From assembly GCF_000196515.1 (NCBI RefSeq), contig NC_014248.1:2845001-2909000 (forward strand): DNA of 64,000 nucleotides. The letters are read 5' to 3'. Below, piece by piece: positions 26,846 to 35,767 of the stretch (position 1 is the stretch's first letter; each line of letters begins with the position of its first letter). A program made the position numbers and the translations under genes. This stretch comes from 'Nostoc azollae' 0708 (lineage in GTDB: Bacteria > Cyanobacteriota > Cyanobacteriia > Cyanobacteriales > Nostocaceae). The notes below the pieces were generated by a model. It did no database searches. It saw only the letters and a list, made by a program, of their open reading frames with translations, and was not told the DNA's origin.

Positions 26846-28030
26846 TTAACCTGAAATCATCTTAGTCATAAGTTGTTTAATAGTACAACGTTCTATGATC
26901 TCTGGCAGTTCTTTTTCAATGTCGATTGGTGTTCCTCTTTTAGAAATTTCTTTAATCTCTTTGAGAATTTTAGTTATTAAATCTTTGTTTCTAGCCAAAT
27001 CTTCCCTACCAATCTGTTTAATAGCTAGTTCCACAGCAGCGCATCCCGACTGCATACCTAAAGCTACGCTACTTTTTATCCCTAGAATTTGTGGATTTAA
27101 ACTTTGATAGAGCCTCTCATCTTTTGCTACAGCTTTAACGTGAACACCTGCATAGTGGGTAAAGGCATATTTACCTGTTACAGCTTGATGCGGAGGAATC
27201 GAGATATGAGACTGTTCACTGACAAAATCGTATAGATCTTTTAAATAGTTAAGTTGCCAAAAATTTCCTTCCTCATCCATATCTATTAAATTTATTAATA
27301 ATTCAGCTAAATCAACAATTCCTGCTCTTTCACCTAATCCCATCACAGCAACATCAATAATATCCGCACCTGCTCTATAGGCATCTAGCACATTTGCTAA
27401 AGCCAACCCTTTATCATTATGACAATGCACCTCTATTTGTGGATATAACCCTTCTTTTCCTAGTTCTTCTTTCACAGTTTTTACATAAAAATAAATACTC
27501 CGCTGGGGATGAAAAGGATTTGTATATCCAGTAGTATCAGCAATACTAATAATATTCGCTCCTGCCTGTACTGCTGCCTTTGCTGCTGCAATTACATTTT
27601 CTATAGGTGAGCGCACAGTATCTTCTGGTGTATAGCGAATTAATAAATCACTTTTTTGCGTTCTAGCATAAGATATGACTTCGACAATTTTATCTATAGC
27701 TCGCTCTAAACAGATGTTATAGTCACGATACAATCTTTGCGGGGAAACACTAAAAAATATCCCTAAAAAATCTACGTCACAATCGAGAGCTTTCTGTACA
27801 CTATCTATTTTACAAAGGGAATGAGCGCCAATTTTAGCTTTAAGTCCCGCATTGGCAATTTGGTTTATAGCTAATGCAATTTCGGTGTCTACAGCGGGAT
27901 TACCAACTTCAATAATATCAATTCCTATGCGATCTAAAAACTGGGCAATTACTAACTTAGTTTTGGGAGAAAAATAAACACCTGGAGTTTGTTCACCTTC
28001 TCTTAAGGTAGAATCAAGAATTTGAATCAT
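26846..28030 (-). CDS. Homocitrate synthase-like / isopropylmalate synthase-family enzyme
   Basis: The 394-residue TIM-barrel acyltransferase belongs to the DRE-TIM family: LDSTLREGEQTPGVYF (metal and CoA site), IDIIEVGNP, RYTPEDTVRS and IEVHCHNDKGLALANV with the HxH metal ligands. GLGERAGIVDLAEL is the family signature. It lacks the LeuA regulatory domain, which fits homocitrate synthase (NifV-type) for nitrogenase cofactor synthesis. Alternatives are citramalate or benzylmalate (HphA-type) synthases. It stands alone, away from any nif gene in view. The family is certain, the substrate is not. Confidence 0.75.
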   Translation of the reverse strand: MIQILDSTLREGEQTPGVYFSPKTKLVIAQFLDRIGIDIIEVGNPAVDTEIALAINQIANAGLKAKIGAHSLCKIDSVQKALDCDVDFLGIFFSVSPQRLYRDYNICLERAIDKIVEVISYARTQKSDLLIRYTPEDTVRSPIENVIAAAKAAVQAGANIISIADTTGYTNPFHPQRSIYFYVKTVKEELGKEGLYPQIEVHCHNDKGLALANVLDAYRAGADIIDVAVMGLGERAGIVDLAELLINLIDMDEEGNFWQLNYLKDLYDFVSEQSHISIPPHQAVTGKYAFTHYAGVHVKAVAKDERLYQSLNPQILGIKSSVALGMQSGCAAVELAIKQIGREDLARNKDLITKILKEIKEISKRGTPIDIEKELPEIIERCTIKQLMTKMISG

Positions 28031-28306
28031 ATCTACTATAAATTGATAAAATTCAGCACTACAACTTTACTAATACTTAGATTAAGTTTACCCAAATCTT
28101 ATATCTCCAAATGGAAATGATGGTTAAGACAGGATTAATTAATCACTTCTCTATAGAGATAAGTTCCTGCTTACTTGATTGATAAAGTCAACATAAGATT
28201 ACCAAATAGTTATATATGTTGTTTTATTTTGCTGCAATATCACTTTGAGTTACGATAGCTTGCTTGCATGGTGTAGCCATTTACGCATATCTACTTAGCC
28301 AAAAAT
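28031..28306. other. Non-coding gap upstream of the homocitrate synthase-like gene
   Basis: No gene or clear RNA. AT-rich. Confidence 0.35.
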
Positions 28307-28332
28307 CCCCCCAGTCGGATAACACTGAGGGG
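28301..28332 (-). terminator. Terminator of the DUF6761-like gene
   Basis: Imperfect stem ccccccagt / actgagggg. On the minus strand it is followed by gatttttgg (T-rich). On the plus strand it is followed by gctcttttt, so it may act in both directions. Confidence 0.6.
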
Positions 28333-28457
28333 ATGCTCTTTTTCAAAACAGTATTTCCAAAATTTCATACCCTTGGATACAGTTGACCAATACGAAAAGT
28401 GTGCTATGATCATCTGCGGCAATACAAGTTAGTAACCAAAAGCCCAGTGAAATGTCT

Positions 28458-28712
28458 TTAGTAGTAGCCGTGCTGTCGTTCTGGTTCTGCTTGTATGATG
28501 GCAAAGTTTGATACGTCGTACAAGTAGCGGCTTGCTTCCTCTTCTAAACGATGAATCAGATAAGGCTCAATGGCGTTACTTTGTCCCAGTGCGGCTAGAT
28601 ACCCATCCAAATACATCCGCATATCATCCATACGATAACCGCGATTCCATAACTCGACGAAGGCGTCAGTAAGTCTTTGGTAATAACGGATGGTTTGTGT
28701 GTCTTGGAGCAT
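28458..28712 (-). CDS. Conserved cyanobacterial protein, DUF6761-like
   Basis: An 84-residue protein without membrane segments: TIRYYQRLTDAFVELWNRGYRMDDMRMYLDGYLAALGQSN, then IEPYLIHRLEEEASRYLYD. It is nearly universal in cyanobacteria as I recall, and very conserved (I connect it with DUF6761). Its function is unknown. It is monocistronic, with its own terminator and a long divergent promoter region towards the response regulator. Confidence 0.75.
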   Translation of the reverse strand: MLQDTQTIRYYQRLTDAFVELWNRGYRMDDMRMYLDGYLAALGQSNAIEPYLIHRLEEEASRYLYDVSNFAIIQAEPERQHGYY

Positions 28713-29216
28713 AACTGCTGTGTTAATCTCTTTGGAATGAGAATTGTAAATGATTCACGCTTGAAAGTGAAGTAGAAATTCCTTCTTAAGTATTAACCCA
28801 AAGTTAAGATTTTGACCTTGGGTCTGACCCCTCAGCAGCTAAAAACCTAATTAGATCCTATTCTAAAAACCTCAAAATCTGATAATTTGGTAAACTATTT
28901 TTATTATTTTGCCTGCCAAAATCTGTTTTTGCGGTTTTCAATTAGCTCTTTTTGCCTATTGCCTATATTTGACTATAGACTTAGTGAAGTTTTATTATAC
29001 CTCTTTAGGAAGATGTAAAACCAGCAAACAAAAAATTGCTGGCCTCACTCCAAAAAAATCGCCAATTTAGAAATCAGCAAAGCCAAAATTAAATTTATTG
29101 CAAGGTTTTATATGGGAAATTGTAAAGATCATAGCAGTTGAAGTAACAAAGACTACAAAACCTTGAGCTTGAGATTGTTAATTTGAAAGTCATCGACGCT
29201 AAGGGGTCTTGCCACT
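28713..29216. other. Divergent promoter region with a small hairpin
   Basis: The hairpin ccagcaa / ttgctgg (29021-29042) with an 8-nt A-rich loop is followed on the minus strand by ttttac. No gene is seen. Confidence 0.45.
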
Positions 29217-29987
29217 GTGGGATCGGTTTGTATTGAAATCGTTGAGGGGAATCCCCATCTGAGGTCGTTGCTGGGTTGGCACTTGCAACAACTAGAATAC
29301 CGAGTACATCAAGCCGCCAGTATATATCAAGCAAGGGAAGTATTTTTAAGCCATCAACCAACTTTAGTTATTCTAGATGCGGATTTGTCAGATGGTGACG
29401 GTATTGAGTTTTGTCGTTGGTTACATCGTCAGGAACAGCCTTTGATTCTCATGCTATCTGCTCGAAACAATGAAGCGGATGTGGTCGCTGCTTTAAAAGC
29501 TGGGTCAGATGACTATTTAAGCAAACCTTTTGGGATGCAAGAATTTCTGGCTAGGGTAGAGGCGTTAATTCGTCGCAAGCGGACACCCACTGCACCAGCT
29601 TACTTAGATTATGGTGCTTTACAAATTGACTTAGTACAGCGCCGTGTCCGTTTTCAAGGGGAGTTTATTGATTTAACACCTCAAGAATTCAGTTTGCTGT
29701 ATGTTTTGGCGCAAGCTGGGGGAGTACCTTTGAGTAGATCGGAATTACTGCGTCGTGCTTGGCCTGACGCTATTGATAATCCGCGTACTATTGATACTCA
29801 TGTTTTGTCACTGCGGAAAAAAGTGGAACTTGATCCGCGCCAACCCAGTTTAATCCAAACTATCCGCAATGTGGGATATAGATTTAATATGGAAATTTTG
29901 AACGCTAATGTTCCACAATCACAAACAAAGTTAGCAAAAGAGAGATTCAGTAATCCACGTTCTACTCTTGCTACTCAAAGTTCTTAA
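29217..29987 (+). CDS. OmpR-family response regulator (possibly NrrA/Rre37 type)
   Basis: The 256-residue regulator has a receiver domain (residues 1-115) and a winged-helix DNA-binding domain (about 125-228: IDLTPQEFSLLYVLAQAGG, RTIDTHVLSLRKKVELDP, IQTIRNVGYRFN). The phospho-acceptor is D54 in VILDADLSDGDG, and the Lys lies in SKPFG. The acidic pocket is atypical: IEIVEGNP has E10 followed by Gly where a second acidic residue is usual. Start is GTG. The close match of the N-terminus to what I remember of the nitrogen-responsive NrrA/Rre37 group is suggestive only. Confidence 0.88.
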   Translation: MGSVCIEIVEGNPHLRSLLGWHLQQLEYRVHQAASIYQAREVFLSHQPTLVILDADLSDGDGIEFCRWLHRQEQPLILMLSARNNEADVVAALKAGSDDYLSKPFGMQEFLARVEALIRRKRTPTAPAYLDYGALQIDLVQRRVRFQGEFIDLTPQEFSLLYVLAQAGGVPLSRSELLRRAWPDAIDNPRTIDTHVLSLRKKVELDPRQPSLIQTIRNVGYRFNMEILNANVPQSQTKLAKERFSNPRSTLATQSS

Positions 29988-30043
29988 TGGGAACTGGGGA
30001 GTGGGAAAAGGTTTTTACCAATGACCAATGACCAATCACCACT

Positions 30044-30826
30044 TTAAATCCATTCCTCAGGTGCTTGATATTCTGCTTGGATCAAGGTGGTTTTTAAGTC
30101 TTCCCAGTTGATCTCAGAACTGTGTTGATTTGCTAATATTTGACCTTTTTGGAGGTGTAATAACCGATTACAAAATTGTTGGGCTAGGTCAAGTTGGTGA
30201 TTTACCATCAAAATCGTGGTTTTATGAATTTGAGTCAGTTCCTTGAGGATGATGATCAAGCGGGAAGCTTTACCAGGGTCTAGGGCGAAAGTTGGCTCGT
30301 CTAGCAGTAGAATTTTTGGTTGGATGACTAAGGTACGTGCGATGGCTACTAATTGTCTCTGTCCTGCTGAAAGCTGTACTTCAGTGCGTCCTAACCATTG
30401 TTCGGGAATTTGTAGTTGTTCTTGCCAATAACTCACTCGTTCCTGAATTTTATGCTTAGACCAGCCACGCAAAACTAAAGGATAAGCCAAGGCTTCTCGA
30501 ACTGTCATCCCCAACAACTTAGATTCTTGTTGTACAAATGTCACCTCTTGACGTAGCTGAATAATAGAAATTTGGTGATACTCTTGATTTCCCAGATAAA
30601 TTTTACCGCTGGTAGGTTCAGTTAAGCGGTTAATGAGGCGTAATAAGGAAGTTTTGCCAGCACCAGCAAGACCGACAATTATAATGCGATCACCAGGAAA
30701 GACCTCAAAAGAAATATCCTGTAAAATCGGATATCCTGGCAGATTATTTTGAGCCTGAGTTTTCAGCCTCGTAGATAGATTAACTTGCTCTAGCCTGAGT
30801 ATGGCTTGGTTTGTGAAATTATCCAA
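30044..30826 (-). CDS. ABC transporter ATP-binding protein
   Basis: The 260-residue ATPase has Walker A GLAGAGKTS, signature LSAGQRQLVAIARTL (Ala in place of the second residue Gly of LSGGQ), Walker B ILLLDEPTFALDP and switch MVNHQ. The sequence is closest to PstB/FetA-like short ATPases. No permease gene is adjacent: the next minus-strand gene is a membrane protein without ABC features. The partner is therefore unknown. Confidence 0.85.
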   Translation of the reverse strand: MDNFTNQAILRLEQVNLSTRLKTQAQNNLPGYPILQDISFEVFPGDRIIIVGLAGAGKTSLLRLINRLTEPTSGKIYLGNQEYHQISIIQLRQEVTFVQQESKLLGMTVREALAYPLVLRGWSKHKIQERVSYWQEQLQIPEQWLGRTEVQLSAGQRQLVAIARTLVIQPKILLLDEPTFALDPGKASRLIIILKELTQIHKTTILMVNHQLDLAQQFCNRLLHLQKGQILANQHSSEINWEDLKTTLIQAEYQAPEEWI

Positions 30827-30833
30827 GTTTTTA

Positions 30834-30889
30834 GGGACTGGGGACTGGGGACTGGGGACTGGGGACTGGGGACTGGGGACTGGGGACTG
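30834..30889. repeat. Eight perfect copies of gggactg
   Basis: Uninterrupted heptamer array starting 7 bases in front of the ABC ATPase start codon (minus strand), followed by gatgagg/gatgggg-type units and tgactaa units (30946-30972) that run into the end of the upstream membrane gene. Confidence 0.95.
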
Positions 30890-30961
30890 AGGAAGATGAG
30901 GGAGATGGGGATATAGGGGAGATGGGGAGAAAATCCTTTCCCTATTCCTAATGACTAATGA

Positions 30962-31567
30962 CTAATGACTAATTGCTGTATTAAGAGTCCAAGCATCTAC
31001 CAATAGCAACAGGATGGTAAAGCCAAATAAAATTATATACATCCAAGGCTGTGCTAAAGGACAAAGATCTGTAGTATCAATGCCTGTTTTTGCTTGAATA
31101 ATCTTTACCAACCGATTAAAACCAGCCACACGCATGGGTAGTAAATAAGCTTTTCCATCTTGGCTGAGGAAATAATACACCATACCTCCTTGTCCAGTGG
31201 TGCGGGGTTTTAAGCTTTTGACATCTGACCAAGGTAAACACCAACCTTTACGAAAAAAGCGCGGAACCCAAACGGGGTAAGTAACTTGAATTCCCTGGTC
31301 ATCTACCATTACTCTTTCCGTTAACACTGCATATAATCCCATAAATCCGATGCTAATTCCTACCCACAATAATGCTGGTGGAGTGGGTGCGGATGTAAAT
31401 GAGGCTAAAAAAGTTAAGGGGACTGTAAGTGCTAGGTATAGACTCAACAGGGTAATTCTAATCAAGGGAGATAGATGAAAAATAGAAACTGAGGCATCGG
31501 TTGAGTTGGCTGTCACGGCTAAATCACAATTCAGGTCAAAAACTCTTCTGCTATTTATTTTAACCAA
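30962..31567 (-). CDS. Membrane protein with a PH-like soluble domain
   Basis: A 201-residue protein with two membrane segments near residues 30-80 (LSPLIRITLLSLYLALTVPL and LLWVGISIGFMGLYAVL). A soluble region follows (TERVMVDDQGIQVTYPVW, WSDVKSLKPRTTGQGG), resembling a bacterial PH/YdbS-type fold. A final membrane segment is MYIILFGFTILLLLVDAW. It is a conserved cyanobacterial hypothetical. The last codons and the stop lie in tgactaa repeat units. Confidence 0.65.
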   Translation of the reverse strand: MVKINSRRVFDLNCDLAVTANSTDASVSIFHLSPLIRITLLSLYLALTVPLTFLASFTSAPTPPALLWVGISIGFMGLYAVLTERVMVDDQGIQVTYPVWVPRFFRKGWCLPWSDVKSLKPRTTGQGGMVYYFLSQDGKAYLLPMRVAGFNRLVKIIQAKTGIDTTDLCPLAQPWMYIILFGFTILLLLVDAWTLNTAISH

Positions 31568-31668
31568 GACGAATAATTTCTTGATGGCACAAGCCCTTGG
31601 ATTTTACAGTGGAATCAATCCAAAATAGGATGACTTCATTTTCCTGTTAGTTGTTGCCTATCACCTTT

Positions 31669-32130
31669 TCATGGTAGGTACTTCTGCACCACACTCCAAC
31701 CAGTTAGAGATACCCAAGCAAAACCTATAAATAAAACCGTATTCAAACTTATATGTAAAGGTCTAGCCCAAGTTTTTCCAAGGCTAATTTGAGTTGCACT
31801 GAAAGCGGACACCAAAACCAAGGCTACTACTATAAAGCCAGCGACTAGATGTGAAGAGTGACCTAAAGAACCAAAATGCCCTAAAGTGCCAACAATACCG
31901 ATCACTAGAAGCAGCAGCACTAAACTAACCATAGTTATGCCTATGGTATAATGAAAGGTTTTTACTATACTATTGACCCTTGGTAATACAACACCGATGG
32001 GAGAACGTCCTGTGTTTCTGACTTGCCATATACACAAACCTGTCATCAATAAAAAAGCATACGCTAAGATTGACAGCGCCATAGACCAAGCGGCTATTTT
32101 CCACAACCATAAGAAAGAAGGTAGATGCAT
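31669..32130 (-). CDS. DUF4079-family membrane protein
   Basis: A 153-residue protein with four membrane helices: LWLWKIAAWSMALSILAYAF, TIGITMVSLVLLLLVIGIVG, SHLVAGFIVVALVLVSAFSA and LHISLNTVLFIGFAWVSLTG. The histidines placed in the helices (FHYTIG, HSSHLVAG, RPLHISLN) are the DUF4079 pattern and could bind haem, as in cytochrome b561-like folds (inference). Function unknown. Confidence 0.8.
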   Translation of the reverse strand: MHLPSFLWLWKIAAWSMALSILAYAFLLMTGLCIWQVRNTGRSPIGVVLPRVNSIVKTFHYTIGITMVSLVLLLLVIGIVGTLGHFGSLGHSSHLVAGFIVVALVLVSAFSATQISLGKTWARPLHISLNTVLFIGFAWVSLTGWSVVQKYLP

Positions 32131-32310
32131 AAGAGTTCTTGGGTTATTTTAATTGAAAATTAAGGAATTTTTAGGTTGTTACTGGTGCGCTTTCAAGCTT
32201 CCCACTTTTTCTGGCAAAAATCCTTTTTTAACCTTACAAACCTTAAATAATACCCAAGAAGCCAGAAATATTTTACCTATACGCTTCAGCAATCACTCTC
32301 TGAACACCAT

Positions 32311-32337
32311 AAAAAAAGGCTGCTGAGTTCAGCAACC
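32311..32337 (-). terminator. Terminator of the DUF1830 gene
   Basis: Stem ggttgctga / tcagcagcc with a 2-4 nt loop, followed on the minus strand by TTTTTTT. A textbook Rho-independent terminator 86 bases after the stop codon. Confidence 0.9.
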
Positions 32338-32422
32338 TGTAAATTCAGAAACATTATTTTTTTATCAACTAATGCTAATCCAGCAATTTTTGAAATTTTG
32401 CCATTTCAAACCTTCCCAGCGG

Positions 32423-32884
32423 TCACACTCCCAGGTTCAATAAAAACTCATACTGTGACTGGTAGGTTTTCATACTGGCTGTGATATTTTGTAAAGGTTT
32501 TGTGGTATCTTCAATTGTTGTATGAATTTCGGACACCATGACATTGGTGTTTGTAGCTTCTTTTCCTGGTGTTAAGTCTTGATCACCCTCATTACTACTG
32601 GGTTCTCTGAGTGCAAGGCGATCGCATGGAATTGTATCCGATAAAATGGCACTGGCCATCATTCCGGTATGAATCTCCATATGAGCTTCTTTCGGGGCTT
32701 CAAAAACTAGCCTTTGTCCAGGAAACACGACCCTTTCAAAGTACCAGTTAGGAATATTGGAGATGCGAGCCACCTGTATTTTACTCGTGGCATTCACGTA
32801 GCAGCAGAGAATATTCCCCGATTGCTCCGGTGGTAGAGGATCTAATATTTGAGCCATAACTGCTGAGGAGCTTTTACGCCACAA
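32423..32884 (-). CDS. DUF1830 domain protein
   Basis: A 153-residue protein. Residues 10-95 form the DUF1830 domain (ILCCYVNATSKIQVARISNIPNWYFERVVFPGQRLVFEAP, then MEIHTGMMASAILSDTIPCDRL). The Cys pair in ILCCY and Cys in IPCDRL are conserved in the family. The tail is acidic and low-complexity. The true start is probably the second methionine (MAQILDPLPPEQ, at 32857). Role unknown; widespread in cyanobacteria. Confidence 0.8.
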   Translation of the reverse strand: MWRKSSSAVMAQILDPLPPEQSGNILCCYVNATSKIQVARISNIPNWYFERVVFPGQRLVFEAPKEAHMEIHTGMMASAILSDTIPCDRLALREPSSNEGDQDLTPGKEATNTNVMVSEIHTTIEDTTKPLQNITASMKTYQSQYEFLLNLGV

Positions 32885-33509
32885 TTCTACATTACATAAG
32901 CAAAACTAACATCGCCTGATCCCCACTTGCTGTAACTCCGACTACCAACTAGTATTTTCTGCATTATTTCTATCTAAAGTTATGTTTTTTTATAAAAATT
33001 CCCTGATAAAAAGAATATATCCCCAACTTATTTGAGAAATCGGGGATCTAGATATTATATTATTTTAACTAATTATTCCTTATAATATTTGTTAGCTTAA
33101 CAGATATAAAATCTGTTGCCAATCCCCCATACCTGTTAAACCTGTACAAGCTTTTGTATATTTAATTTTTTAATTTGCATATTACCTATAACTAAGTAAG
33201 TGGGCGTTAAAAATTGTCTTTATGACAAGGTAAAAGGCAAAAGTGAAGATATTTTCAGACTAATTTACATTTTGTTACATACTTTTGTTTTTTCACGTTG
33301 TTCTACTTAGTTCGTGGCGTGTCTGCCTCAAAAATACGAACAACTTGGTTTTACGGATACGTTATGCTACCTTATTTCTTCTGCCAGTAATAATTCTATC
33401 GGAGCATTCCAGAGTGAGGGACGCATCTTTATACAATCCTGATACTATGTTCTTTAATCTTACCCTCTGCAAAAACCGTACTTTTTATCCATTACTTCTA
33501 CTGGACTGA
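32885..33509. other. Non-coding or unrecognised degraded region
   Basis: The region holds an imperfect stem tccccaact...aaatcgggga (33016-33048) that looks like an eroded terminator. 33285-33509 contains an open plus-strand frame with no recognisable family and unusual composition. I regard it as chance within decayed DNA. Confidence 0.4.
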
Positions 33510-33519
33510 CATTCTAGTC

Positions 33520-33787
33520 CGATTACGGTAAAAATATAAATGAGATTCGGCAAGTACTCTTTTATAAAGTTGTTCATCTTTTTGAAGCTGAACCTCACAA
33601 AAATATACTATCTCTGGGACATCATTTTCTGGTGTGTTTTAACACCATCAATTTCAAATTTAGGTTCTTTAACCGCTACCGAATCAAATCTATAATTATC
33701 CGCATTTTTTGCTGTTTGTGCTAATAATTACAATAGCACAGATGGATATTGTTGGAATAGTTTATAAAAACTAGAGTCTCTACCCAT
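33520..33787 (-). pseudogene. DUF2887 / Rpn-type nuclease gene, N-terminal remnant
   Basis: The minus strand starts MGRDSSFYKLFQQYPSVLL, meets TAA, then continues LLAQTAKNADNYRFDSVAVKEPKFEIDGV. After a frameshift it reads PENDVPEIVYFCEVQLQKDEQLYKRV and LAESHLYFYRNRTR. This is the PD-(D/E)xK-like core (FEIDG..., VYFCEVQLQKD) of DUF2887 proteins, a recombination-promoting nuclease-like family. The rest of the gene is lost or unrecognisable. Confidence 0.75.
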
Positions 33788-33967
33788 GAAAGACCTGATA
33801 TATTCAAAATTTTAAGGCTCTTCCGTATGTATTGTATTATGCTAATGCAGTTCATGAAAACCATAAAACCCTTGCCATTCAACAAATACAGGCTTTATAT
33901 TTTCACCTACACTATTATTACCCAAGTCCTGTATTACTTAATTAATACAAATTACGAATTACAAATT

Positions 33968-35179
33968 ATGAATTATGAATTGTACCGCCTCCATGCGGTA
34001 CAATCGCCAATTATTCCCGTAGTCGGAGAACTTATTAAAAACTCTCCCGGTACAATTTCTTTAGGACAAGGTGTAGTTCATTATAGCCCAGCACCAGAAG
34101 CAATAGAAATATTACCCAAATTCCTTAATGACTCAACAAATAATCTTTATAAAGCCGTTACAATAATTCCCGAATTATTAACAGTACTAACAGCAAACTT
34201 ATCCAATTTTAACGGCATTGACATTAACAGAGACAATTGTATTGTCGTCACAGCCGACAGCAACATAGGCTTTATGAACGCCATTTTAGCAATTACTTCT
34301 CCTGGTGACGAAATTATATTAAATATCCCCTACTATTTCAATCATGAAATGGCGATTACAATGGCGGGTTATCATCCAGTATTAGTAGCAACAACCGAAG
34401 ATTATCAATTAATTCCTGAATCTATAGCTAAAGCCATTACACCCAAAACCCATGCCATTGTCACAATTTCACCCAAGAATCCCACAGGTGCAGTTTATTG
34501 ATAAAAAGCATTAAAGCAAGTTAATCAAATTTGCCGAGAAAGAGGAATTTATCACATTACCGATGAGGCTGATGAATATTTTACTTATGATGGCGTAAAG
34601 CACACTTCTCCTGGTGCATTTATAGGAAGTAGTAAATATACAACGCTTTATAGCTTTTCTAACGCTTATGATTTTGCTATTTCGCGTATTGGCTATATGG
34701 TAATTCCTCAACATTTATTAAATGCAGTCAAAAAAGTGCAAGATACGATTTTAATTTGTCCTCCTGTTATTTCCCCCTATGCTGCATTGGGGGCTTTACA
34801 AGTAAAAGAGGACTATTTAAGAGATAAAATAAAAACAATTGTCCAAACTAGGCAAATAGTTATTTATGCACTCAAGCAACTCCAAGGTTTATGTACTATT
34901 ACACCTGCAAATAGGGCATTTTACTTTTTCTTAAAAGCGCATACCCAAATAAATGATTTTGAATTAGTGAAAAGATTCATTCAAGAACATCAAGTCGCAG
35001 TCATACCTGGCAAAACCTTTGGAATGGAAGACGGTTGTTATTTGCGTGTTGCTTATGGTGCATTACAACAACAAGATACAGCAAAAGCAGGAATAGAAAG
35101 ATTAGTCAAAGGATTACAAAATGATCTGATCATAACCACAGATGGAATCGGATACACGCTGATGTTATCTGTAGTTTAA
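33968..35179 (+). pseudogene. PLP-dependent class I/II aminotransferase, inactivated
   Basis: One frame holds the whole protein: SPIIPVVGELIKNSPGTISLGQGVVHYSP, SPGDEIILNIPYYFNHEMAI and TISPKNPTGAVY, with two adjacent stops (TGA TAA) at 34499-34504. Then QICRERGIYHITDEADEYFTY and YSFSNAYDFAISRIGY, to VAVIPGKTFGMEDGCYLRVAYG. The PLP-binding Lys of the SxSKxxG motif is Asn here, and the DEAY tyrosine is Asp. Loss of two catalytic residues plus stops means it is dead. The 3' end runs beyond the conserved part with an extra tail. The 5' leader contains aattatg repeat units. Confidence 0.88.
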
Positions 35180-35203
35180 TATTTCAAAAACCCAATTCCA
35201 ACC

Positions 35204-35660
35204 ATGGTAATTATTAACAAACTATTAGAAATCACCACCGAACTGGGAATAAATGTTCATAATATTACCCCAGAAATCCAGGATTTTATTGATTCAACAA
35301 CAATTAAAAATGGTCAAGTCTTAGTATTTTCTCGGCATACCACAACAGCGTTAGCTATCAACGAAAATGAAGTGAGATTATTGGAGGATATAAAAGTATT
35401 TATACAGAAATTAGCACCAGAAACAGATAAATAAATATTGACACAACGACTTGCATTTAAGAGATGCTCCTGAAGATGAACCCATAAACGCCCATTCTCA
35501 CCTCATGGCAATGATGTTAACGACCAGTGAAGTAATTCCCATTGTTGATGGAAAATTAGCATTAGCAACGTGGTAATCTGTGTTATTTTTTGAATTAGAT
35601 GGTGCGCGAAAAAGAACAGTATTGTTACAAATTTCCGGTGACTTTAAAAATTTCCGGTGA
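35204..35660 (+). pseudogene. YjbQ/UPF0047-family protein gene, broken
   Basis: The intact first part reads VIINKLLEITTELGINVHNITPEIQDFI and GQVLVFSRHTTTALAINENE (residues 1-75). A frameshift near 35430 leads to NDLHLRDAPEDEPINAHSHLMAMML and EVIPIVDGKLALATW, a TAA, then SVLFFELDGARKRTVLLQISGDF. The family shows weak thiamin-phosphate synthase activity. The conserved HSHL and IPI-GKL blocks survive but the gene cannot make a full protein. It follows the dead aminotransferase by 24 bp. Confidence 0.88.
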
Positions 35661-35683
35661 CTGGTGATTGGGTAATAGTTTTT

Positions 35684-35767
35684 ACCAATTACCAATTACC
35701 AATTACCAATTACCAATTACCAATTACCAATTACCAATTACCAATTACCAATTACCAATTACCAATT
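35684..35767. repeat. Twelve perfect copies of accaatt, overlapping a gene end
   Basis: Uninterrupted heptamer array. Its right end provides the last codons (GGT AAT TGG) and TAA stop of the SDR gene on the minus strand. Confidence 0.95.

Noticed and set aside
33285-33509. 74-codon plus-strand frame rich in hydrophobic residues
   Set aside because: No ribosome-binding site or recognisable family. It lies in a region next to a decayed minus-strand gene and is probably chance.
35684-35767. Possible CRISPR-like direct repeats
   Set aside because: The units are 7 bp with no spacers. None of the tandem arrays in the window has repeat-spacer structure.
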